Source: Ascaphus truei (Eukaryota > Chordata > Amphibia > Anura > Ascaphidae). From it: 64,000 nt of DNA. Positions 1 to 9,300 of this stretch are shown one piece after another. Below the pieces are notes generated by a model, which ran no database searches, was not told the origin of the DNA, and saw nothing but the letters and a program-made list of their open reading frames with translations. The DNA lies in NCBI GenBank assembly GCA_036426205.1, contig CM071573.1:42892643-42956642 (forward strand), given 5' to 3'. Every line of letters starts with the position of its first letter. Position 1 is the first letter of the stretch. Both the position numbers and the translations under genes were made by a program.

Positions 1-425
1 ACAACGCCCCCGTCAAACTAAACATGCGATTGTACCGTGTGTCTGAGCTATAACTACAAGTGATGTGTATCCCACGCAGGGAACGCATATCAAATGCTTT
101 AGGACTGATGTATTAAATCACATGAAGTGATCTAGTTTCCACATAAACAAAAAGATGTATAAGAGAAATCATTTGTGCACCCATAAATATCACTGATAAA
201 ATAAATAAATAAATAAATATATATATTTTAAACCTGAGCATCGTTGCTGTACTTTTCTTGGGTAAAGAGTCATTCACCTCTGTTCAATGTGCTGTGAAAC
301 CATATTTCTCTTTCTAATAGAGATTACAAATTCATTTAAAGGAGGATTACAAGGGAAAGACAGCCACAAGGAGAGATTTAAAAATGTGAGCAGATATGTG
401 AGTGGGTTGATGGCTCTATTCTTTC
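1..425. other. Non-coding, nothing recognised
   Basis: No gene-like reading frame or known repeat was recognised here. A short (TAAA)n/(TA)n run lies near 198-230. The rest is unremarkable AT-rich sequence leading up to the GC-rich element that begins at about 429. Confidence 0.5.
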
Positions 426-742
426 TTAGGCTGAGCTCAGACAGAAGGCGATGCGGCGTGCGATCGCACGTCCGTCGCAAATTTGGGTTGTGCGATGGGA
501 GTTTTCAAACGGAAAACTCCACCGGCGGCAAAGTGCAGCGTTGTCGCTGCGACATTTTGCCGGCACAGCCCAAATTGAAATTTGGGGCTGCAGTCGCGTG
601 ACGGTTCAGCCAATAAAGGCGAACCAGCTCCGTGACGCGCTCGTTACACGCCCCCGCCACGCCTCCAAACGCTGCGATCTGCCTCCTGCGGAGGCGCGAA
701 CGCAAGCAAGCTGCCGTAGCAGCCTGTCTGTGCGAGCCCTTA
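426..742. mobile_element. GC-rich Harbinger-type MITE with TTA target duplication
   Basis: A sharply GC-rich, CpG-rich block of about 310 bp lies in AT-rich surroundings. Its ends are imperfect inverted repeats: GGCTGAGCTCAGACAG on the left and CTGTCTGTGCGAGCCC on the right. TTA flanks both sides (426-428 and 740-742), which is the target duplication typical of PIF/Harbinger elements. Internally it carries AGCCAATAAAGGCGAACC and CACGCCCCCGCC stretches that resemble the element at 2,108-2,437, so both probably belong to one family. It has no coding capacity. The family name is inferred from the ends and target site only. Confidence 0.55.
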
Positions 743-1530
743 GGCCCAAGCTTAGCTATACAAGCTGCTTAATGTAGCTGTCTACGGGCAGTCATCTACA
801 GACCAACTACCTCTACATCCTCTACTTTCCTCTATGGCTAATCCTGGCATTCCTTTATCTTTCTCCATCTCCCCCCTTCCGATCTCTGACCGTAACCACC
901 ACTCATTCCCAACCTCCTACCTATTCTTGAGACCTTCGCTCCATTGACCACTCTGCTCTGGCATCTACCCTGAACTGTGACCTCTCCTTCTCTGTCTCTC
1001 CTTCCTCCGAATCAGACAATCTTGTAAACTATAACAACTCTATCCTCTCCTCCTCATGTCTTCATCTATATGGCCGTCCTCAGCTCCGGCACACCCGTCC
1101 TAACTCAAGGATTTGGCTAAATTCACAAACATGCTTCCTTCACACGTGTACTTGCTCCTCTGAACGCCTGTGTAGGAAATCAAACACGCCTGATTTTCTG
1201 CACTATACATTTCTCCTCTCCTGTTTTAACTGTGCTCTCTCTAAGGCCAAACAACACTACTTTTTATAACTCATCAATACTCACAAATTCAACCCACGCA
1301 GTTTCTTCTGTATATTTTACTCCCTCCTCCGACCTCATCTTCCCACTTCCCATCTTTCCTTCACTTCTCAAGCCTTTGCCGACCACTTTAAAGGCAAAGT
1401 GGATGCCATCCACAAGAATATTCCTTCTGTCCCCCCTCTCTGCTGCCACCTAAATCTCCTTCTTCTACTCTTGGCTCCTTTTCTCCTGTTACAAATTTGA
1501 CAGTTTCTAAGCGGATTTCTCCATCTACCA

Positions 1531-1811
1531 CAGGGGTGCGCAAACTGGGGTGAGCGGCGCTTCAGAGGCCCCTCACTCTTCCCCAAAGCATTTAAGTTAA
1601 ATGCCAGGGGACCGCACAAGGCCTCTGTAAATTCCCTTACCTTGTCTCCGACGGCTTCAGACGCGTCGCCATGGCAACACGGGGGTCACATGACACGACG
1701 TCACATGCCCCGTGGCGTCATTTGACAATTGAGACATGGCAGGGGGGAGGGGCGCGAGCATTGGGGAAGAGCAGGCAGGGGGGCGCAGGGCAAAAAGTTT
1801 GCGCACCCCTG
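1531..1811. mobile_element. hAT-type MITE, 281 bp, with perfect 8-bp target duplication
   Basis: The terminal inverted repeats are CAGGGGTGCGCAAACT on the left and AGTTTGCGCACCCCTG on the right. They are flanked by an exact 8-bp duplication, ATCTACCA, at 1,523-1,530 and 1,812-1,819. An 8-bp target duplication with CAGGGGTG...CACCCCTG ends is diagnostic of non-autonomous hAT transposons. The interior is GC-rich and non-coding. The element sits inside the LINE remnant and so is younger than it. Degraded relatives occur at 16,610-16,765 and 49,938-50,090. Confidence 0.9.
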
Positions 1812-2107
1812 ATCTACCACATGCCCTCTCGATCCCATTTGACTCTGCCATCTTAAACTTAATATGTCTAAAACAGAGCTCCTCATATTCTTCCCTAAAC
1901 CTGGGCTAATACCCCCATTTTTCCATCACAGTAAATGTCAGAGTTTTTTTTTAAACACTATAAGTATTTTCTAATAGTACAGAATTTATTTATTAAATAA
2001 ATAAATAAATAAATCGCATGTAGGATATTGCTTGGTCTGCAGCTTTAAATCCCTCTCCTGGCTTCCCATCAAATTTTGGATCACCTACAAAGTTCTCCTC
2101 CGTACCT

Positions 2108-2437
2108 TTAAGGCTTGGTCCCCGCTGCAGCTGCGGGGTCAGGAGCCGCCCCTCAATGGGGCCGGGCCCGCTGTGAGGGGTGGCTGCCGCGCTGCGCACT
2201 TTGTTTTTCCTGCAGACAGGAAAATTGTGAGCAGAACTAGCGATGGAGCGCTAGGCCACGCCCCCTGGCACTTCAGCCAATGAGGGCGAACCTGCCTTGT
2301 GATGTCATGGCCGCGCCCCCTCACTCCCCCCCGCCTGTCTTTTCCCCTGCAGCTCACTGCAGACCGGAGAACTCGGCTGCACGCGCCGCCAGCCTGGCAT
2401 GCGTGCGTACAGCGCAGATAGTGGGGCCTCAGCCTTA
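2108..2437. mobile_element. GC-rich Harbinger-type MITE inserted in the LINE
   Basis: The block is bounded by TTA at 2,108-2,110 and 2,435-2,437. Its imperfect inverted ends begin AGGCTTGGTCCCCGCTG on the left and finish AGTGGGGCCTCAGCC on the right. The interior holds AGCCAATGAGGGCGAACC and GACGCCCCC-like tracts similar to those in the element at 426-742. LINE-like coding similarity stops at its left edge and resumes at its right edge, so it is an insertion. It has no coding capacity. Confidence 0.6.
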
Positions 2438-2779
2438 GGCTCTCCACTCATCTGCTCCTCTCTACATATCAGCTTTCATCTCTCGCTTTGCTCTGCTCGT
2501 TTCCTGCACTCTACCCATAACTGTCTCCTTTCCACCCCTTTCACCTCTACTTCTCGCCTTAAACCATTTTCCCTCACTGCCCCTTACCTGTGGAGCTCCC
2601 GCACACTCCGTATACACGAAGCTCTAACCACTAAACCAATTAAGTGAAGTGTTATATGTACAAAATAAGTGTGTCTAAAATACGTGTAAAAATATACATC
2701 AAAAAGTGATATAATATAAGCCCATATAGGGGAATTACTCAAGTCCCACTGCTAGAGTCCAATGAGTTAGAGTTCAACA

Positions 2780-3240
2780 TCCCTCCAGAAATAAGTTGCA
2801 GGAAAAACTTACATCACTGACGAAGCATTTTTTTGTGAATCGCGTCTGATTGAGCACTACAGACCACCGTAGTCACAGCAGTCAGCCCATCCTATCAGCT
2901 GCCGGCTTCAACGGGTGCTGGTGCGCAAGCGCAGATCCGTTCAGGGAAGTAATCACTGCTCCACAACTATATGCCGGCTGTGCACGAGCCGGGGAGCGAC
3001 AGGGACAGCGGTAGCACCACGGTAGGAGGAGAAGGAGATCTGATAACGGAGACCACGCGGAGACCAGCTACACGTGGAAAAAGCGTGGGAGGACTGAACT
3101 TTGCTGTGCTGGAAAGCTATTCACAATGCCTGTGTGAAATAGACGTTTGTGAGTGCAACTTGTGTTTTTACCAGCTTATTGTTTATTAAACTTTATTATG
3201 CCTTGTTTTTTTCTCTTCTGCTTTTTCTAGATACTGTTAT
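2780..3240 (+). mobile_element. Short hammerhead-like element (Penelope/retrozyme-type), copy 1
   Basis: A degenerate hammerhead-like core is visible: CTGACGA at 2,817-2,823, a weak hairpin, GAAT at 2,837-2,840 (canonical GAAA), then CGCGTC. About 390 bp of GC-richer sequence follows and ends in a pyrimidine-rich tail (TTTTTTTCTCTTCTGC, about 3,206-3,221). The same layout, a core box followed by a body and a pyrimidine or microsatellite tail, recurs elsewhere in the window. Hammerhead motifs are known from Penelope-like retroelements and retrozymes, including those of amphibians. Assignment to that class is inference, since no protein is encoded here. Confidence 0.45.
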
Positions 3241-3625
3241 CAACTGGGTATTTTGAAGTATAAACGTATACATAGATCTGAGACCCCATCTATTTAATAA
3301 CATAAGTGCCTTACAATATTATTTATTGGCCACTGGGTTATTACCCATTATATCACTGTGCTTTCTGTCTTTTCTTCCTTTACCCTATGTTTGGAACCAT
3401 TATCTGAGTCAACGCGCTGGAGGACATTTCCTTTTTTTCTGCAGTATACGCGAAGCACCTTTTATCCCCACCTTCAAGCCAAACCTTACAACTCTCCTCT
3501 TAAATTAAGCATTTCAATAGCCGGGACTCATGGCTACTGTCCCACACCCACAGTTACTCCCACCAATCATTGTGGCCAAGCACTGCCATCTACTGCACTT
3601 ATTCCCTCACCTGCTGTCTCTGTAA
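3241..3625 (+). mobile_element. Probable LINE 3' region, unclassified
   Basis: No coding frame was recognised. The stretch lies between the hammerhead-like element and the L2-type tail at 3,789-3,945. Its pyrimidine-rich text resembles the degenerate LINE sequence upstream, so it is probably more of the same LINE's 3' part. This is a positional inference. Confidence 0.3.
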
Positions 3626-3788
3626 GGCTGCGCTTATAGTGCCGGCAACAGCGACAAATTGAAGTGATTTTCAGCAATCACGACTAAGCCGTCGTGTCAC
3701 GCCTACTATAAGCGCACGCGACGGCGTCAATACATTTGTTTGGACGTGACGTCTCGTCGCTGTCATCGTCACTATAAGTGCAGCCTAA
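3623..3788. mobile_element. 160-bp MITE with TAA target duplication
   Basis: The terminal inverted repeats are GGCTGCGCTTATAGTG on the left and CACTATAAGTGCAGCC on the right, differing at one position. TAA flanks both ends (3,623-3,625 and 3,786-3,788). A three-base TAA/TTA duplication suggests a PIF/Harbinger-type element. It interrupts the LINE 3' sequence: CTGTCTCTG on the left continues as GTCTCCCAACATACC on the right. Confidence 0.75.
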
Positions 3789-3945
3789 GTCTCCCAACAT
3801 ACCACTTAGATTGTAAGCTCTCTGGGGCAGGGATTTCCTTTCCTGTCTGATTTTGCTTATTGTATTATAATTCCCTGTACTGTATTGGCTCTTTTGTAAA
3901 GCGCAGAGTACCGCTGTGGGCGCTATATAAAGAGATGTATATATA
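3789..3945 (+). repeat. L2/CR1-type LINE 3' tail
   Basis: The stretch reads TTAGATTGTAAGCTC...GGGGCAGGGA...GCGCTATATAA. It matches the general 3' end of L2-related LINEs and of SINEs that borrowed that tail. It probably belongs to the remnant that starts near 750. Related tails occur at 23,150-23,300 and, inverted, at 43,340-43,500. Confidence 0.7.
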
Positions 3946-4059
3946 CACAAAACAAATGGGGCAGCTGGCACTCCCAATAGCATAAACAGTTTGCGGTGCA
4001 TGTCCTATACCAATAGTAAGAGAAAAGTAATCCACTCCAGCAGGAGCAGACACAAGACA

Positions 4060-4237
4060 GCACTCAAAGGTAAGTGAGAAAACTTGTATTCAAAAATAAA
4101 CATAGCACAAACATGACCAACGTTTCGGTCCTCGTGGGACCAGCACCAACCTGAGGAAGGTCCCACGAGGACCAAAACATTGGTCATGTTTGTGCTATGT
4201 TTATTTTTGAATACAAGTCTTCTTACTTACCTTTGAG

Positions 4238-4241
<4 letters not shown>
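4060..4241. repeat. Long palindrome of two head-to-head hammerhead-like units
   Basis: Two arms of about 82 bp (4,060-4,141 and 4,158-4,241) are near-perfect reverse complements around a 16-nt loop. The right arm reads CTGAGGA (4,151-4,157), then GGTCC-CACGA-GGACC (4,159-4,173), then AAAAC. The left arm, read on the minus strand, keeps the unmutated ...GGACCGAAACG. Both arms run out to CTTTGAGTGCGCT, and a CT microsatellite follows on the right. The unit resembles the short hammerhead-like elements elsewhere in the window, here as an inverted pair. Inverted pairing is a known habit of Penelope-like insertions; the link is inferred. Confidence 0.7.
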
Positions 4242-4288
<47 letters not shown>

Positions 4289-4306
4289 CATACATACACA
4301 CACACA
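4240..4306. repeat. Compound microsatellite (CT)n(TA)n(CATA)n(CA)n
   Basis: A run of CT, then TA, CATA and CA repeats lies at the left boundary of duplicated copy A. The corresponding boundary of copy A' (28,146-28,218) is a GT run instead. Confidence 0.95.
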
Positions 4307-5239
4307 ATTCAAACTCAATCATTCTCAATGCAGTAACAAATATAAATATTTATATTGAAGCAATTTCCATGAAATAGTGATATATCACCCTGCAAGATGT
4401 TCACACACCTCTGCAGTCGTTATTAGCAACGTTTCCTGACAATTTTGAGGTCTTTAAATGCACGGAAATATTTCTCCACCTTTGGATCACGTATTGTTCT
4501 AGTAACCGTTACAGGAATTGGTTCTTCTACTCATATCGTCTTAAATTCAACCAACACTTACTTTGTTTCCAGACAGCAAAGTGATAAACGGTTATAGCAA
4601 CTAAACAAATAAATGTGATGAGTTTAGCGACTTTTGTTTAATTTAATTGTGGTTATAGTCTGTAAAGTGTGATAGCCATTACCAATTCAAGTGCATGACC
4701 ATTAGCAATCACTAATGATTATTGCACTCTAGTGACCCAACGCCAATGAGTTCTCATTCACCATAAATGCTAAAGATACATTTGGCATGATATGTATCAA
4801 CATTGAGCCGGTGCCAATAATCCCAAGCGCATACTTTTGCTCAAACTTTAATCAGAAGGAAAATATAGCTGCACATTAATATTTCAGTGATTAACTTCCC
4901 ACGTGAAGGAGCATGAATGTTTAATTCACACATCACCTCTGTCACTATATGTTAGGTATCACACAAGTAGTCTACCAAGGGGATGCTCGATGCATTCCCC
5001 GTCTGTGCTACACAAAAGGGTTAAGTAATGAAAATCAGCATTAACGTTAGAATTCAATCTAAAAAATTATCAGGCCATGTATAAAGAATTTTTTTTTGAA
5101 AACCAACTCAAATAATGCATGCTTAAAAAAAATATTCTTATATATAACCATTAGCGGCAGTTGTTGGTATATTATTACATAATTAGTCATGTTCTTACAA
5201 TTCTCGCATGTTTTCTTATTATTATCCCAAAACCTTAAA

Positions 5240-5407
5240 TTTATAAAAGTCCCCAAATTCAGATGCACTAGACGAGCGGGCCGTGCCTCTTTGGTACGGG
5301 GCGCTGGGGAATGGAAGGCCCTCCCCATAGCCATCAAAGACTGTCCCACTTTCAGAAAACTGCTCAAGACTTGGCTCTTTGAAATCGCCTTTCCGAACAC
5401 CGCTTGA
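5240..5407 (+). pseudogene. LINE ORF2 C-terminal fragment (copy A)
   Basis: Plus-strand translation gives SLVRGAGEWKALPIAIKDC followed by FRKLLKTWLFEIAF and a stop. This matches the C-terminus of L2/CR1/Rex-type LINE proteins, which carry a 'AAxxWNxLPxxIRxxxSxxxFKxxLKTxLF' pattern. Only about 45 codons are recognisable, with no RT catalytic core. It is isolated from other LINE sequence, so it is a relic. The partner copy is at 29,175-29,332. Confidence 0.75.
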
Positions 5408-6218
5408 TTCTTCGCTCCACCTTTGGAGTTTTTACAAGACAAAGAGATAGATTGTACAGTTTGTGTTATGTTCATACATATAAAAGCATTAAGCATTATT
5501 TGCGCCTATGCGCATTTGTCTATTACGTCAAGAAAAACATGGACAATTTTGACGTATTTACAGCGCACAATGGTGGCGCATGCTTGCAGTTTACATATTT
5601 ACATGTGCGCCATAGAAAACATCCAAACTCCGCCTCTAATTTCACCCCCAGCCACACTTTTTCCGTTGAACAAGAAGTTGACACATACACCACACAAATG
5701 TTGGTTTTGTACATTTGAGCACAGAGACGCACTAACTTAGTGACATTATCCATAGCCCTCTATATATCCTAAAAATCAGTTCTTCACACATTATTATGAC
5801 TTTTTTTTTTTTACTTTACATTAGAGAACATTTTTAAAAGCAGCCTCTGAAGTCCTAAGCAAGCCCTCTCCCTGACTTCTTTATAAACATATCCTTCTTC
5901 TTACCCCGCCCAACATGCTTTGTAATGATCCATTGAAATATGCAGCATCTGGATGGGATATTCTAAACCAAGGGATCTTCGTGGACTCACCAAAAAAAAG
6001 TGTACTTTATTTTGTCCCATTACTTATACTACTCTGAAACATGGATATTTAGCACTGCATATTTATTTAAAAATTTAATTTTCTAGCCCATGTAATAGCA
6101 TGTGGACCATTAAACCATACACCGTGACAGAGTTAAGGAGATAACCTGTGATTGCTGTTTTGGCTGACGGTTTATTGAACAATCTTCTGAAGAGAAATAA
6201 AAGAATTAGAGATATAAA

Positions 6219-6333
6219 GGCCCTCATTTTATAGAATGTGATCGCGCCGAACTGGCGTCATCGCATTGACTTCAATACGCTTTCCGTGCAGTGACGACGG
6301 ATCAGCGCTATCGCACTTTATAGAATTAGGCCC
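6219..6333. mobile_element. Foldback MITE-like element (copy A)
   Basis: About 115 bp starts GGCCCTCATTTTATAGAATG and ends CACTTTATAGAATTAGGCCC. The ends are near reverse complements, and the interior is CpG-rich (GATCGCGCC, GCGCTATCGC). It is a short non-coding foldback transposon. The family is not assigned. The partner copy is at 30,154-30,277. Confidence 0.6.
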
Positions 6334-9300
6334 AAAGTGTTTGCATATGCCATTGGAAGGCGCCTTTGGCTGAACTCCTTATTTTTGTCTAGAAGCTGGT
6401 TTCAATAAGCATGTTGAAAGTGTCCTGAAAAGTGAACGGGCTCAGCAAATCCAGGATGAGGTGTGGTGTGATGGAGAGAATGTGGTGCTGATGTGCGCAG
6501 TTATTATTTTCACCGTTAATGTTTTTATGAATGATTCCTGGCAATCACACGCATCCCAACGGCTACTACAGGAGAAACGGAAAACCGAGGAAGAGACCAC
6601 GCGGATACATGGAAACAGCAACACGGCATTGCTAGTCTCTTCACTCACAACAACAATACCGCTGCAGTCTGGCTGATCCCTGGTTAAAGGGTATTTTTTG
6701 AGCACCCATGGTGTGTACCATAATGCATAGTAGAATAGTAAATTATGCACTGACATTATAACCTTTCAAATGTTAGTATTTTAAAGTATAGCCCTCAATG
6801 TCTTAAATATAGTAAATTAAGTACATATTAAAAAGCCCTAAAAGAGGCGTCTCAACATTACATGATACCAGCACACAGATCACAAACTGCTTTTCCATTT
6901 TCTCAACAGCTATGGAAGTGATGTGAAAATCACGAAGGTATCCACCTTAAATATAACCCACAAAAAACATTTTTTTTTTGTCATGGCATTGTTTCTGAAC
7001 TTTTAGTTGAATGTACAGGAATATCTGCTAAAAATACACATATTGTTGTACCTTGTGCATGAGTGCATGCATTCCTCAGAGTGATGGAATTGGCTAAAAC
7101 ATCTATGGATCTATAAAAATGCTATAACAAAACGGTATTTCACATATGTTGTTTGTATTGCATACTGGTCAGTATTGTCACTTGGGTTAGGGAAGCCACT
7201 GTACTTCCCTCTGGCAGAAGACTGGATTTAGAAGGAAAAAACATTTACAAGTGTTACAGTTGGTTATCTAAGACGAGATCCCATTTGTATGCTGATGTAT
7301 ATCTTATCCACACTTTTTTCCTGGCTACTTAGCATCTGTCATGAGTCATTCATCCTAGTTTCCATCATAACCTAACCCTGTTGCCCAGGGCACTATTCAC
7401 ATCTCTTAAATTCAAATCCTATGATGCCTACTGGGTCTCATAACCTATGCTTGAATCTGCACTTATCAAGAATGCTAATATTAATAGTTTATTCGTATAT
7501 AGTACTGGCAGTTCATGCTGTGCTATATGTCGTAGAATGCAGACACAAGCAATGGCTACACCGAAGAGCTTGCTATCCAAGGTCTTGCACTATGAAGTAC
7601 ATAAAGATACAGTATGCTGCCTTGTACAAGAAAGCAGAGCGGGCCTTAAATCGGAGTTGGCAATACCAGAGACTGTGTCCGTGACCACAAAACAACACCT
7701 TGATAATTCATTACTTACAGTTGAGTCTGCTGCTATACATTGTATGTCTAAAACAATACATAAGGAACCTACATGATCCATATATTCATATGGCTTGTTT
7801 CTTGAGAACTGATGTAAGCAATGCACCCAACAAAGCTACTGATTATATCAATAAATGTACATCAAAGCATTTAAAGCCAATGATAAGTAATATTCCTGGT
7901 ACTCCCTTAACCTCCTCTCCTATCCCTTAATGTGTTTCGCTTCCATCCCATTCCCTAGCAGTTGTGCCAAAATCCAATTACCCTTCATACTTTAAAGAAT
8001 GGCCCCATTGCCCTCTCTCCTGTTAATTCCAACTCACGTACTCCTGTCCTGAGCCACAGTGAGGAGATCTTAAATTTAATTCTATCATAATCATTTAACA
8101 GTTTAAATGACAACCATTTCTCTTCTGGTAGCCAGCTAATAACTTGCTTTACAAATAATCGTGTGAAGCACAAATATGGAGAATATAAATCAAAGAATAC
8201 TCCAAATTTTGTAATCCTTATAATTTTGCCACAAAAGATGCCCCATGACCTGAACTCAGAATACAATCTAATTTTCAGATGCAAGAGTCATATACATTTT
8301 GTGCACTGGCGTTGGGTAGAACTGTGGGTGCTTTGGTGTAACGGTCTCTTAAGATTCTGAGGTTTACAGAAGAAAACTAGAGTATAGAACATCAAGAATA
8401 CTACAGAGGCATATTGAGGAACCGAAAGAGAATGTTATACACTGGATTTCTACCAGTTGTAATGGGGATTGTGTGAGCCTGTGGATTGCGTTTAAGTGTA
8501 AAGGACATAACTCCCATGCCTTGCCTCTTTGTAGAGGCAACTAACAGGTTGTGCCCAAGAAGCCTTCTAATAGTAGCAAACAGAGCACAAATAAAGTTCC
8601 TGGAAATTAAGTTTCAGTACAGGGAAAGCACTTTATGGGCTATATAAGGGAATCGTGAAATTAGCCTTATAAAGCTATTCTCAGTAAAGTTGCACATTAA
8701 CTAAAATGTGGGACTCTGCTTCACTGTCACTGAAATGACAATGATAAACAACTCATTGAATGTGAATGACGGCATTCTAAGAGTAGCACAGTGCCTCTTT
8801 CTTTGCTGTGTTGACCACAACCAATAGTGATACCACAAAAATCTGTTTTGCATCATCCAAGTGCCTGAAAGAAGAACACATAATTTAGAGAAATAAAAAG
8901 AGCCAGATAGAGCATTACTAGTGTTAGAAATAGATTTCCTGTGATATTTTTGTTCCTGGTTTTTTTTTCGGCAGCAGAAGTAACTGCTGCGGTTTTTGAG
9001 GTCAGCATTATATGTGATTACCCTCTGTACACTATATACTGAATGCTGAACCTGACTCCATGGCGGTCAAACTGAAGTCGTCAACCACATCCTCTTTTTC
9101 CAGCTCTGGGGTGGCTTTGCACAAGCAAAATCATGCACATGCACTATTATCCAAACTCTTTCTTGCACAGTCTCAAAAACTTTTCATGGCCATCATCTGT
9201 AGGGGTAAATGAGGGCACTGAAATGCAACCACACAGTAGCACCATGGATAGTGCCAGCCTATGCCCCCTTTGCCCTTGTTAATCTACTTTCTCATGTATT

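Larger units (their letters stand above)
750..2640 (+). pseudogene. L2/CR1-type LINE ORF2 remnant, interrupted by two DNA transposons
   Basis: Plus-strand conceptual translation shows scattered pieces of a LINE reverse transcriptase polyprotein. At about 1,200-1,440 there is a linker-like stretch (FADHFKGKVDAIHKNI), where many L2-type LINEs have an AFxxYFxxKIDxIR region. At about 1,855-1,900 the motif LNMSKTELLIFFPKPG matches the conserved segment downstream of the RT catalytic site. At about 2,040-2,107 SLSWLPIKFWITYKVLLRTF matches the 'LHWLPVxxRIxYKxLLLTYK' region. At 2,445-2,635 SLTAPYLWSSRTLRIHEAL matches the C-terminal 'APxLWNSLPxxIR' region. The catalytic YADD block is missing, and frames are broken throughout. 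Elements at 1,531-1,811 and 2,108-2,437 are inserted in it. The element is dead. The clade (L2 versus CR1/Rex) is inferred. Confidence 0.7.

Noticed and set aside
451..777. 108-codon frame in the GC-rich block
   Set aside because: It lies entirely within the TTA-flanked MITE and has no domain; open frames are expected by chance in GC-rich DNA.
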